64,000 nucleotides of DNA from Prevotella sp. KH2C16 (GCF_900113305.1 NZ_FOOW01000004.1:1-64000); one strand, 5' to 3'; shown: positions 52,659 through 61,219, counted from the first letter of the stretch. Notes: generated by a model not told the origin, from the letters alone. A program made the numbers and translations.

Positions 52659-54890
52659 ATGAAAAACCTGCTAATATCATGCCTGCTTCTGGTAGCCGCA
52701 ACGAGCACCAGAGCACAGTCTTTACCCGTGTATCTGGACAATTCCAAGTCGATGGACGAGCGCATTGAGGACGCGCTCTCACGCATGACGCTCGACGAGA
52801 AAATACGCGTGCTCCACGCCCAGAGCAAGTTTTCCTCACGCGGAGTGCCCCGGCTGGGCTTCCCCGACCTGTGGACCGACGACGGCCCTCACGGCATCCG
52901 TCCCGATGTCTTGTGGGATTCGTGGAGAGACGCAGGGCAGACCAACGACTCCGTAGTGGCCTTCCCCGCCCTCACCTGTCTGGCGGCATCCTGGAATCCC
53001 GGACTTGCCCGTGCCTACGGCAAGAGCCTCGGCGAGGAGGCCCGCTATCGGGGCAAGGACATGGTGCTGGGTCCCGGCGTGAACATCTACCGCACCCCGT
53101 TGGGCGGCCGTAACTTCGAGTATCTCGGCGAAGACCCCTTCCTCGCCTCCACCATGGTGGTGCCCTACATCCAGGGACTGCAGAGCAACGGCGTAGCGGC
53201 CTGCGTGAAGCACTTCGCCCTGAACAACGACGAGGCCAACCGGCACCATCTGAATGTCATCGTGAACGACCGTGCCCTGAACGAAATCTACCTGCCCGCC
53301 TACAAGGCAGCGGTGCAGAAGGGAAAGGTGTGGGCCGTGATGTGCGCCTACAACTATTACAACAACCAACCGATGTGTGCCAACGAGAAACTCGTGGTGA
53401 AGAAACTCAAGGGCGAATGGGGCTTCGACGGCGTCGCCATCACCGACTGGGGAGTAAAGACGACCACCGACGACGCCGTGAAATATGGTCTCGACATGGA
53501 GTTCGGCACGCATACCGACGGACTTCACAAGGAATCCAAGAACGCCTATAACAACTATTACCTTGCCTTCCCCTACATGAAAGGCATCATCAGCGGCAAA
53601 TACGGCACGAAAGAACTCGACGAGAAGGTGCGCCGCGTGCTGCGCCTCTTCTACCGCACCACCATGAATCCTGACCGGAAGACGGGCTTCCTGTGCTCTG
53701 AAGACCACTATGCCACGGCCAGGAAGGTGGGCGAAGAAGGCATCGTGCTCCTGCAAAACCAGCGCAATGTGCTGCCCCTCAACCTCCGGAAGGCAAAGCG
53801 CATCCTCGTCGTAGGCGAGAATGCCGTCAAGATGATGACGGTGGGCGGAGGCTCTTCTTCCCTCAAGGTACAGCGCGAAATCACGCCTATCGAGGGACTG
53901 AAAGCCCGCCTGAAGGGCATGGGAATCGAAGTCGACTACGCCCGCGGGTATGTAGGCGACACCACGGGATACTACAACGGCGTGCGCACAGGTCAGGACC
54001 TGCGCGAATACCGCTCGGAGGACGAACTCATCAAGGAGGCCGTGGCCAAGGCCAAAGGTGCCGACTACATTATCTATATAGGGGGGCTCAACAAGAGCGA
54101 GCATCAGGACGACGAGGGCTACGACCGCCTCACCTACGGTCTGCCCTATAACCAAGACAGGCTCATAGAGGCACTCGCACGGGCCAACAAGAACCTGGTC
54201 TATGTCAACATATCGGGAAATGCCGTGGCCATGCCGTGGAAGAGCCGTGTGCCTGCCATCGTGCAGGGCTGGTTCCTCGGGTCGGAAGCGGGCGAGGCAC
54301 TGGCTGCCGTGCTCACCGGCGACGCCAACCCCTCCGGCAAACTGCCGTTCACATGGCCTGCCAAGCTTGAGGATGTGGGGGCACATGCCCTCAATACCTA
54401 TCCTGGGACATGGCGTCGGGACCATGAACTCATCGACGAGGAATATAAGGAGGGACTGTATGTGGGCTACCGATGGGTAGACCATGCCAAGACCACGCCA
54501 CTCTTCGCCTTCGGCCACGGCCTCAGCTATACCTCATTCAAATTGTCTGACCTGCATGTCGACAAGAGCGCAATGACCCGAGACGGCCAGATGACTTTCA
54601 CCGTGAAAGTAAAGAATACGGGCAAGGTGGCTGGCGCCGAGGTCGTACAGCTCTACATCCACGACAACGAGAGCTCGCTGGAGCGTCCCTACAAGGAGCT
54701 GAAAGGCTTCCAGAAAGTCTATCTCCAGCCCGGAGAAAGCAAGGAGGTGAGCATCACCATCGACAATGAAGCCCTGAGCTTCTACGACGACAAGGCCGGA
54801 GCATGGAAGTCGGAAGACGGCGACTTTGAGGCTCTCGTGGGCAACGCCTCCGACAACCTGCCCCTGAAACTGAAGTTCCAGTTAAAGTAA
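52659..54890 (+). CDS. GH3 glycosidase (beta-glucosidase type)
   Basis: 743 residues with a signal peptide (ATSTRAQ). Full three-part GH3 architecture: N-terminal TIM barrel (about 30-320) with KHFALNN (184-190) and the nucleophile Asp263 in VAITDWG, an alpha/beta sandwich (about 350-600) and a C-terminal fibronectin-III-like domain (about 630-740, KVKNTGKVAGAEVVQLYI). It removes terminal beta-linked sugars from oligosaccharides in the periplasm; beta-glucosidase is the commonest activity, but specificity cannot be read from sequence alone. The frame extends to 52539, but the signal peptide and promoter fix the ATG at 52659. The regulator gene follows after 14 bp. Confidence 0.93.
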   Translation: MKNLLISCLLLVAATSTRAQSLPVYLDNSKSMDERIEDALSRMTLDEKIRVLHAQSKFSSRGVPRLGFPDLWTDDGPHGIRPDVLWDSWRDAGQTNDSVVAFPALTCLAASWNPGLARAYGKSLGEEARYRGKDMVLGPGVNIYRTPLGGRNFEYLGEDPFLASTMVVPYIQGLQSNGVAACVKHFALNNDEANRHHLNVIVNDRALNEIYLPAYKAAVQKGKVWAVMCAYNYYNNQPMCANEKLVVKKLKGEWGFDGVAITDWGVKTTTDDAVKYGLDMEFGTHTDGLHKESKNAYNNYYLAFPYMKGIISGKYGTKELDEKVRRVLRLFYRTTMNPDRKTGFLCSEDHYATARKVGEEGIVLLQNQRNVLPLNLRKAKRILVVGENAVKMMTVGGGSSSLKVQREITPIEGLKARLKGMGIEVDYARGYVGDTTGYYNGVRTGQDLREYRSEDELIKEAVAKAKGADYIIYIGGLNKSEHQDDEGYDRLTYGLPYNQDRLIEALARANKNLVYVNISGNAVAMPWKSRVPAIVQGWFLGSEAGEALAAVLTGDANPSGKLPFTWPAKLEDVGAHALNTYPGTWRRDHELIDEEYKEGLYVGYRWVDHAKTTPLFAFGHGLSYTSFKLSDLHVDKSAMTRDGQMTFTVKVKNTGKVAGAEVVQLYIHDNESSLERPYKELKGFQKVYLQPGESKEVSITIDNEALSFYDDKAGAWKSEDGDFEALVGNASDNLPLKLKFQLK

Positions 54891-54904
54891 AAAAACGCAA
54901 GCCT

Positions 54905-55636
54905 ATGAAACCCATCTATGCCATCGTGGTCTTTTTAGGCCTTTCCCTGTCGGCTGCACTAAGCAGTCTGCACAGCTACAAGTACACGGAAGAAAGCCTC
55001 GTGGCCGACATGAACCAGGCTCTGGCAAAGACCCTTGCGAAGAAAACAGAGGCATGGATAACCCCCGACACCATCCACGACTATCGGCAGAGCCTCAAAA
55101 TCGACGCCTTGAGGAGGCATTCCATCGTGTACTATGCCCTCGACGACCGCACGAAGGGACTGCGCAGTAGCAAGATGAAATGGCAGTCGGAGGGCAAAAG
55201 CGTGGAGTTTCAGGGCTATGCCAACTGTTCCATGGCAACCATCTGGGGGTTAAGCGACCAGCGGCTGCCGCTGCTCTTTCTGCTTCTGGCCGCCAGCTGG
55301 ATGTCTTTCTGCATCTTCCGCCAGCACAAAAGATACGATGAAATGGGTCATTTTTGCTCTTTGACCTACTCGGAAGCCGACAACCGCATTTATAATCTCC
55401 GCCATGAGCCCGTCAATTTCACGCCCATGCAGGAGCAGCTGGTCAGGATGTTTCTCGAATCCGACGGCCTCCAGCTCTCCAAACAGGAGATTTGCGATGC
55501 CCTGTGGCCGAAGAAACCCGATGCCAGCAGCACACTCTACACCCTGGTGAAACGGCTGAAGCCCATCCTGAAGAGGGAGGCCGGCCTCACCATCGTCTCC
55601 GACCGGGGAAGAGACTACCGGCTCGAGAAAGAGTAA
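54905..55636 (+). CDS. Membrane-anchored winged-helix transcription regulator
   Basis: 243 residues. Two membrane segments (about 4-20 and about 121-138) enclose a periplasmic domain of some 100 residues. A cytoplasmic winged-helix DNA-binding domain of the OmpR/PhoB type occupies about 160-243 (FTPMQEQLVRMFLESDGLQLSKQEICDALWPKKPDASSTLYTLVKRLKPIL and a final SDRGRDYRL wing). There is no receiver domain, so it is a one-component sensor of the ToxR/CadC kind with the order of parts reversed. It follows the GH3 gene by 14 bp and precedes an outer-membrane protein gene with its own promoter. It may control either neighbour; the direct target is not known. Confidence 0.85.
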   Translation: MKPIYAIVVFLGLSLSAALSSLHSYKYTEESLVADMNQALAKTLAKKTEAWITPDTIHDYRQSLKIDALRRHSIVYYALDDRTKGLRSSKMKWQSEGKSVEFQGYANCSMATIWGLSDQRLPLLFLLLAASWMSFCIFRQHKRYDEMGHFCSLTYSEADNRIYNLRHEPVNFTPMQEQLVRMFLESDGLQLSKQEICDALWPKKPDASSTLYTLVKRLKPILKREAGLTIVSDRGRDYRLEKE

Positions 55637-55662
55637 ATGTCAGACAGTTGTCAGACAATTAA

Positions 55663-55694
55663 TTTGGGTCTGCAATACATCCGTCTTATCTTTG
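55663..55694 (+). promoter_or_regulatory. Promoter of the outer-membrane protein gene
   Basis: TTTG (55663-55666) and TATCTTTG (55687-55694), 20 bp apart, an excellent match. The transcript would start near 55701, 12 nt before the ATG at 55713. Confidence 0.75.
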
Positions 55695-55712
55695 CGACAA
55701 AAACAAGCAACG

Positions 55713-57755
55713 ATGAGACGGATTCTTTTATTTCTGGCTATGGCCACAAGCATGTGTCCTGCCAGCGCACAGGAAGAAAAAACGGTGAATTTAGACGAGG
55801 TGAAAGTAGAGGCAGCACGCATCGTGAACCGCCCCGACGGGCAGCTCATCATCCCGTCAAAGGCTCAGATGGAAGGCTCCACCAACGGATTCAGCCTCCT
55901 GAACAAGCTGGGACTGCCTGCCATCAGGGTCGACGAGGCGATGCACAGCATCACCGCACTGGGCAATCAGGGAACCGTACAAGTGCGGATAAACGGTGTT
56001 ATTGCCACTAAGGACGACCTCCTGAGCTTGGATCCAAAATCTTTAAAAAACATCGAATTCATCGATAATCCCGGGGTGAGATACGGTGAGGAAATCGCCT
56101 ATGTGCTCAACCTCAGGACCCGGCACGCCGACGAGGGTTATGTAATCGGCACGGACATGGTAAACTCACTAACCACATGGCGAGGCAACAACGCCGTCTT
56201 CGCTAAGGCAAACCACAGGAATTCCGAGGTCGGAGTGTCCTACGACTTTGCATACAACGACTTCAGGGGGACGAGAGCCAGCGAGCGGTCGCACTACCTG
56301 CTCACCGACAACACCCTGAAGACCATCACCCGCGACGACATCAGTAACCGAGACCGAACCTTCGGCAACACGCTGGAACTGAAATATACCCTCGCCGACT
56401 CTGCCTCCTACCTCTTTCAGGCCACCCTTTCGGGTAGCTCGACGCTCAGTCCGGGCGACTTCAAGGAGCAGGAAATGAACGATGAAACGGGGCGTTTCTG
56501 CACTTTCCAGCAATCAAACGACAAGAGTCTGATGCCCAGCCTGGACCTCTATTTCTTCCGTCAGCTAACTCCCCGCCAGTCCATTACCGCCAACCTTACG
56601 GGCACACACATAGCCACCTCCCAGTATAACCACCGCAACGAGGGAGGCGACTATCAATATCATGTGGACGGAAAGACATGGTCGGTCATGGCCGAGGCCA
56701 TTTACGAATATCGGTTCAACCCCTTCACGGCCTCCCTCGGACTGAACTACATGCAGAAATATACAAGGAACGGGTATACGGGAGATGTCGACTCAAAGAA
56801 CTCCATGCACAACAACAACCTCTATCTCTTCACCGAAATCAAGGGCAGATGGCGTAAACTAAGCTATGTGGGCGGGTTCGGCACAACGGAACTCTCCTAC
56901 AATCAAGGAGTACACCGATACACTTTCCACCTCTTCCGACCGAAACTTACCCTGGCCTATGCCTTCTCGAATGTGTGGAAACTGCGCTTTACGACCGAGA
57001 TAAGCGGACGGGTTTCGCAGATAGCGATGGTGAGCGACACCCGTATCCGCAAGAACAGCATGGAATGGACGGTAGGAAACCCGGACATCAGGCCCACCCG
57101 CAGGACGGACACCAGCCTGCGTCTCTCGTTCGACAAGCCGCGAATCAACAGCAGCACAGAGTTCTTTTTCCGCCACAATGCCCATCCTAACATGGCGTGC
57201 TACGAGCGCACGGAGGACAACCAGTTCCTCTACTACCAGAAGAACCAAGGCTCCATCGACATGTTTTACCTGCAGAACAACACCCGCTGGGACCTGATAC
57301 CCGAGAAATTGATTGTATCAGGGTATGCCGGCATCTATCGATACTTCAACCGCGGGGATGCCTATCGCCACTATCTCACGGCCTACAACATGGGCGGCAG
57401 CATGGAGGCCTATCTCGGACGATGGACGCTGACGGCAAACATAGACAACGGCTGGAAATTCATGGAGGGCGAGACCTGGAACAAGCAGGGGGCAGCCGTC
57501 TGGCTCACGGCCACCTGTCACCTCGGCAACTGCGACCTCTCGCTCTACTGGCAGAACCCGTTGCGGGCACATCCGAAGATCAATGAGGCAGGTCTCGTGA
57601 GTCGACACCTGCAACGGGAAGTCATCGTCCGGGGCAGCGACTACGGCAACATGGTGTCGCTCAACCTGTCGTGGAAGCTGAACAAAGGCAGGAAGTATCG
57701 TGAGATAAACAAGAAGCCGCAATACAAGGACACGCAGACGGGAATCATGGACTGA
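55713..57755 (+). CDS. Outer-membrane beta-barrel protein (OMP_b-brl_3 type)
   Basis: 680 residues from the ATG at 55713; an earlier TTG at 55692 is ruled out by the promoter. Signal peptide (CPASAQ) then a plug-like domain (about 25-140; VKVEAARIVNRPDGQLIIP, VRINGVIATKDDLLSLDPKSLKNIEFIDNPG) and a barrel of about 540 residues (typical strands such as LYFFRQLTPRQSITANLTG). The C-terminus extends into a short basic tail (NKGRKYREINKKPQYK), so the barrel does not end at the last residue. It resembles TonB-dependent receptors without the carboxypeptidase-like domain. It stands right after the winged-helix regulator, a pairing that suggests regulator control. Confidence 0.82.
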   Translation: MRRILLFLAMATSMCPASAQEEKTVNLDEVKVEAARIVNRPDGQLIIPSKAQMEGSTNGFSLLNKLGLPAIRVDEAMHSITALGNQGTVQVRINGVIATKDDLLSLDPKSLKNIEFIDNPGVRYGEEIAYVLNLRTRHADEGYVIGTDMVNSLTTWRGNNAVFAKANHRNSEVGVSYDFAYNDFRGTRASERSHYLLTDNTLKTITRDDISNRDRTFGNTLELKYTLADSASYLFQATLSGSSTLSPGDFKEQEMNDETGRFCTFQQSNDKSLMPSLDLYFFRQLTPRQSITANLTGTHIATSQYNHRNEGGDYQYHVDGKTWSVMAEAIYEYRFNPFTASLGLNYMQKYTRNGYTGDVDSKNSMHNNNLYLFTEIKGRWRKLSYVGGFGTTELSYNQGVHRYTFHLFRPKLTLAYAFSNVWKLRFTTEISGRVSQIAMVSDTRIRKNSMEWTVGNPDIRPTRRTDTSLRLSFDKPRINSSTEFFFRHNAHPNMACYERTEDNQFLYYQKNQGSIDMFYLQNNTRWDLIPEKLIVSGYAGIYRYFNRGDAYRHYLTAYNMGGSMEAYLGRWTLTANIDNGWKFMEGETWNKQGAAVWLTATCHLGNCDLSLYWQNPLRAHPKINEAGLVSRHLQREVIVRGSDYGNMVSLNLSWKLNKGRKYREINKKPQYKDTQTGIMD

Positions 57756-57757
57756 GC

Positions 57758-58255
57758 ATGAAGAAGCTGCTCATATTCATACTTGTCGCGGTGGCAGCAA
57801 CTGTCGCAAGCATCATAGTCCTCCACCCCGACCAGCGGAGCGACTTAGAGAGGTTTCGGGAGGCCATGAACTTCGCGGTTTTCGACCAGTACACAGACTC
57901 TGTTTACGGGCATTCTTTCAGCTATCCATCCTTTTTCCAGAAGGAGGAAGACCCTGTCCCCATAAACGGGCACACGCAGTTCGGCTATCATGCGCACAAC
58001 CTGAACCTCGTAATGGAGTGCCGCGTGGTGGCCACGAGCGGGCAGGAAGCTAAAATGGGCGATTTCATCGACACGGGCAGCGTCGATTTCATGGATGACT
58101 ACAAGTATTATTCTCATCACATATATAAAGGGAGACACCATCTGATTCTCACTTTCTACTATCCTCGTAAAGCAGAAAGCGCAATGGGAAGAGTCATCTA
58201 TCGAATAAAGAATTGGGAACCCTTCCCCACAAAAAAGCTACCCTTGAGGCAGTAA
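57758..58255 (+). CDS. Small membrane-anchored protein, unknown function
   Basis: 165 residues with one N-terminal hydrophobic segment (LLIFILVAVAATVASIIVL) that can be a signal anchor; no lipobox. The rest is an exported compact domain with many histidines and tyrosines (GHTQFGYHAHNLNL, DYKYYSHHIYKGRHHLIL). Two bases separate it from the outer-membrane protein gene, so the two are translated from one message and the protein probably serves the same complex. No family was recognised. Confidence 0.65.
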   Translation: MKKLLIFILVAVAATVASIIVLHPDQRSDLERFREAMNFAVFDQYTDSVYGHSFSYPSFFQKEEDPVPINGHTQFGYHAHNLNLVMECRVVATSGQEAKMGDFIDTGSVDFMDDYKYYSHHIYKGRHHLILTFYYPRKAESAMGRVIYRIKNWEPFPTKKLPLRQ

Positions 58256-58277
58256 GAAAGACAAAAAACAACAAGAT

Positions 58278-58302
58278 TTGCCGACCTATCACCCCTCGGC
58301 AA
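58278..58302 (+). terminator. Short hairpin after the small membrane protein gene
   Basis: TTGCCGA (58278-58284) and TCGGCAA (58296-58302), followed by GTTTATG. Weak stem, tentative. Confidence 0.35.
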
Positions 58303-58468
58303 GTTTATGAAAAGCTTCATCGCCCCGTCTATTTAAAAAAAGTTAAAGCATCTTTTTGCAAATAGGGGGATTCTGGATTTTTGAATTATTGTAGACGAAA
58401 GCACGAGCAAAATCAGGATTTCCTCGCGACTTGACAAACAAATATAAACAATAACTCAAATTAAGACA

Positions 58469-59038
58469 ATGAAGAAAAAGAATCTTTTCTGCCCATTGAT
58501 GGCTTTGGCAATGATGGTGTTAACTGTTTCTTTCACCTCTTGCGACAATGACGACACAAAGAAGAATGAACAACTCACCAACAAAACAATCCTCGGAACA
58601 TGGGAGAAGATTGGTGCTACAGGCACTTTGACCAATCTGGGAGATTCCAAGAAGCCGGCTTATCTGGTAGAATGGACATTTGAAAACGAAGCCACTACCA
58701 TCAAAGTAGACAACAAGCCCTTAAAGGAAGCTCCCAAGGATGTTATGGAATACTTGAATTCTCTGGAGCAGGATTGCGACCGCATACAGTTCGTAGAGGG
58801 CAATAAGGTAAACCGCCAGATCTTCAAAGATGAGAAATGGACCAACGGAGAGATGGGTGCATCCTACTCTTACAATGAAAAGAATGGTCAACTGACCATC
58901 GAGTATCCTGGCAAGAAATTCGAAGGAACGGTAGCCAGCTTTGCCCAAATGGTAATGTCAATCCGCACAAAGAACATGCAGAAAGATAAAAACTGGAGTC
59001 TCCCTGAATATGTTTTCGCTTACAAGCGCATGAAATAA
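58469..59038 (+). CDS. Lipocalin-like lipoprotein, unknown function
   Basis: 189 residues, lipid Cys25 followed by DNDD, an acidic export signal. The mature domain begins ILGTWEKIGATG, which is the usual opening of lipocalin-like domains in Bacteroidota lipoproteins, and continues with an alternating beta pattern (VEWTFENEATTIKV, ASYSYNEKNGQLTIEY). No binding site can be named. It stands alone between the small membrane protein and a convergent gene, with a shared terminator 54 bp after its stop. Confidence 0.65.
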   Translation: MKKKNLFCPLMALAMMVLTVSFTSCDNDDTKKNEQLTNKTILGTWEKIGATGTLTNLGDSKKPAYLVEWTFENEATTIKVDNKPLKEAPKDVMEYLNSLEQDCDRIQFVEGNKVNRQIFKDEKWTNGEMGASYSYNEKNGQLTIEYPGKKFEGTVASFAQMVMSIRTKNMQKDKNWSLPEYVFAYKRMK

Positions 59039-59091
59039 GCCATGGAAAAATCGCCCTTTTCAAAAAGGCAGTGTATAATAACTCAAAACTT

Positions 59092-59127
59092 AAGAGGCCG
59101 GCATTCCTAAGGGAGCCGGCCTCTTTT
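59092..59127. terminator. Bidirectional terminator
   Basis: AAGAGGCCGGC (59092-59102) and GCCGGCCTCTTTT (59115-59127) form a strong stem between two convergent genes. It has a T-run on the plus side and an A-run on the other. Confidence 0.85.
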
Positions 59128-59146
59128 ATTCCTTGGATCCGCCAGT

Positions 59147-60310
59147 CTATAGCAGGCTCTTGATTTCCGCGTCCAAGTCCTTTATCTGCTCAGCACGCTT
59201 GTAGAGCGAGTTGCTCCTATCAATGAGGAAAAACGAGGGAATGACCTGCACATTATAAGTGCGTAGCACCTGGCCGCTGCCGTCTTTCACGCTAATCCAC
59301 GGCAGGGCTGCGGTCTGCGTTTTCCAGAAATGTTCATCGCCGTCTACCGCCACCTGATAGATCTCCAGTCCCTGCGCATGATACTTATTGTAGATGTCGC
59401 GCAGGTCCATAATACGCTTGGCACTCCCCTCGGCACCGAACGCATGGAAGTCGAGGAGCACCACTTTGCCCTTCAAATCGGTCAACCGGCGCGTCATTCC
59501 CTTGTTGTCCGGCAAGGCTATGTCGATAAGTCCGGCTACTGATACCTTGCTGGCATCTATCTGGCCAGCCGCCTGTTCGTTGCGAAGAATGCGCACATCC
59601 TTCATTCCCTCAAGGGCTATATTGTGCAGATTGATGCCCCGCTCTGCCTTCGGATAGAAGGTGTCCCAGCTCGTTGCGACCGCCGCGAACACCTTTACAT
59701 CGTCGGCGTTGGCACGCGGATTGAAGACCAAGGCCTGCATGTTGCCCAGCTGATAGGTCTGGAAGAGGGCGAAATAGGCGTAGGCCTTCATGGGCTCCTT
59801 GAAGATATAGTGGGTCTTGACATGCTCCTTGTAAGCCTGCAGGATGCCAGCCACGGCCACCTGAACGCTGTCCACGCCTGTGCGGGGGTCGTTCACCGTG
59901 GCGTTGATGCGGTTCTGGAGGTCGATCTGGAGCTGTGCCAGCTCCTTGATCTTGGCATTGTCGTCGGAGCCTTCAATCTCATATTGCGAGGACATCACGG
60001 GGTAAGAGGCCTTCACCTTGATGTTCTCCGTAGAGTCAATGGCCACATTGATAATCTGTCCGGCTATCCGGAGACGATAGAACTCCGGCGCCTCGGGAGC
60101 CTTACCGCTGAAATCAAACGAGCCGTCCCCGGCCAACTTGACGGAATCCACCGTCACGGGACCGTTCAGACTCATGTTCTCGAAATAGAGAACGGAATCC
60201 TCGGCATCGCTGATCTGCCCCGACACTTGGAACTTCTTGTTGCTGCATGACACCATGCCCAGTATTGTCAGTACAAAGACCGCTACTGATGAAATCTTGA
60301 ATATCTTCAT
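59147..60310 (-). CDS. DUF4369-thioredoxin-fold lipoprotein without redox cysteines
   Basis: 387 residues, lipid Cys22. An N-terminal DUF4369-type beta domain (about 25-125; FQVSGQISDAEDSVLYFENM) is followed by a helical linker and a thioredoxin-like domain (about 255-385; LTDLKGKVVLLDFHAFGAEGSAKRIMDLRDIYNKYHAQGLEIYQVAVD, VIPSFFLIDRS). In active relatives the stretch after VLLDF reads WATWCPPC. Here it is HAFGAEGSA, so both cysteines of the CXXC site are lost, and Cys22 is the only cysteine in the whole protein. The cis-proline VIP is kept. It cannot act as a thiol reductase and probably has a binding or structural role. It is divergent from the RbsD-like gene. Confidence 0.87.
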   Translation of the reverse strand: MKIFKISSVAVFVLTILGMVSCSNKKFQVSGQISDAEDSVLYFENMSLNGPVTVDSVKLAGDGSFDFSGKAPEAPEFYRLRIAGQIINVAIDSTENIKVKASYPVMSSQYEIEGSDDNAKIKELAQLQIDLQNRINATVNDPRTGVDSVQVAVAGILQAYKEHVKTHYIFKEPMKAYAYFALFQTYQLGNMQALVFNPRANADDVKVFAAVATSWDTFYPKAERGINLHNIALEGMKDVRILRNEQAAGQIDASKVSVAGLIDIALPDNKGMTRRLTDLKGKVVLLDFHAFGAEGSAKRIMDLRDIYNKYHAQGLEIYQVAVDGDEHFWKTQTAALPWISVKDGSGQVLRTYNVQVIPSFFLIDRSNSLYKRAEQIKDLDAEIKSLL

Positions 60311-60337
60311 TACGATTAAGTTTTCGATTTACACCTG

Positions 60338-60368
60338 CAAAAGTAATAATTAAATGTGAATTGCCAAA
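60338..60368 (-). promoter_or_regulatory. Promoter of the thioredoxin-fold lipoprotein
   Basis: On the minus strand TTTG (60368-60365), 19-bp gap, then TACTTTTG (60345-60338). Transcription would begin near 60331. Confidence 0.6.
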
Positions 60369-60397
60369 AGGGAATGATATTTTTTTCCACCTGCCGC

Positions 60398-60428
60398 TTG
60401 CGTTATTCAATCTTTTAGCCTATCTTTG
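60398..60428 (+). promoter_or_regulatory. Promoter of the RbsD-like gene
   Basis: TTGC (60398-60401) and TATCTTTG (60421-60428), 19 bp apart, back to back with the minus-strand promoter. The transcript would have a leader of about 80 nt. Confidence 0.6.
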
Positions 60429-60515
60429 CATAGGGAAGGCTATACTCGGCAATCCGAGAACAAGTTCTCACTGCGCTCGCCTGTACAGCCTTTGCCAAGG
60501 AAACGCTTTACTGCC

Positions 60516-61079
60516 ATGAAGAAAGATATTTTCATTTCAATAATCGTGTTGCTCACACTCACCGTGTCGTGCAATCCTAACCATCAAACCACTATGAAAG
60601 AAAATCCGCAAAGCCGTTGGGAAGAGCAGCTGGAGGCCGAGATGCCCCTGCTTGGACACCGTAACTGGATCGTCGTTACCGACATGGCCTATCCTCTGCA
60701 ATCGGCTCCCGGCATTGAAACCCTTTATGCCGATGAAGACTTTGAAACTGTCTTGACAAAAGTAAAGGCGTCCATAGACTCCGTCCCCCATGTCTTCGCC
60801 CATGTCTATCATGACCAGGAAATGGACTTTTTGACCGATTCCATCGCTCCGGGGATAGGAAAAGCGAGAGAAATCGTCAGCCAACTCTACGGCAAGGAAG
60901 CCAAGAGTATGGTGCACGAAGATATTATCACAAAACTTGACAAAGCCAGCAAGCTTTACAAGATACTGATCATCAAGACTCCGCTTACCATACCCTATAC
61001 CAGCGTCTTCCTCGAACTCGACTGCAAATACTGGTCGGCAGAAAGACAGCAGCAACTCGACGAGCTGATGCGCAAATAG
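60516..61079 (+). CDS. RbsD/FucU-like lipoprotein
   Basis: 187 residues from the ATG at 60516. A lipoprotein signal (LLTLTVSC, lipid Cys near residue 19) precedes a domain that resembles the RbsD/FucU sugar mutarotase family: LGHRNWIVVTDMAYPLQ corresponds to the LGH...DAG segment that holds the catalytic His and Asp, SVPHVFAHVYHDQEMD follows in the middle, and PYTSVFLELDCKYW corresponds to the C-terminal PY... strand. True RbsD proteins are cytoplasmic and lack a signal, so an exported version is unusual. It could interconvert sugar anomers in the periplasm or on the surface. Assignment rests on motif resemblance only. Confidence 0.6.
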   Translation: MKKDIFISIIVLLTLTVSCNPNHQTTMKENPQSRWEEQLEAEMPLLGHRNWIVVTDMAYPLQSAPGIETLYADEDFETVLTKVKASIDSVPHVFAHVYHDQEMDFLTDSIAPGIGKAREIVSQLYGKEAKSMVHEDIITKLDKASKLYKILIIKTPLTIPYTSVFLELDCKYWSAERQQQLDELMRK

Positions 61080-61154
61080 TATTTCTCCCGTATTTTGAGG
61101 CTGGCAGAAAAGGCGGCAAGGGCACCCCTGCTTGCAAAAGGCCGTTACCCGCTC

Positions 61155-61219
61155 GACAAAATCGGCGAGATTGTGGGACAAAATCGCCGATTTCGTCCGA
61201 TGATTTCGCCGATTTTGTC
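61155..61219. repeat. Family A 22-bp-phased array, copy 3
   Basis: 65 bp starting GACAAAATCGGCGA and ending TCGCCGATTTTGTC. TCG(G/C)CGA cores at offsets 8, 30 and 52. It matches the reverse complement of copy 1 almost throughout. It begins 75 bp after the RbsD-like stop codon. Confidence 0.85.

Noticed and set aside
50422..54518. Very long minus-strand open frames opposite the S9 peptidase and GH3 genes (672 and 560 codons)
   Set aside because: Codon bias of GC-rich genes leaves the opposite strand open. The translations are rich in His, Arg, Val and Gly without domains, while the plus-strand proteins show full catalytic motifs.
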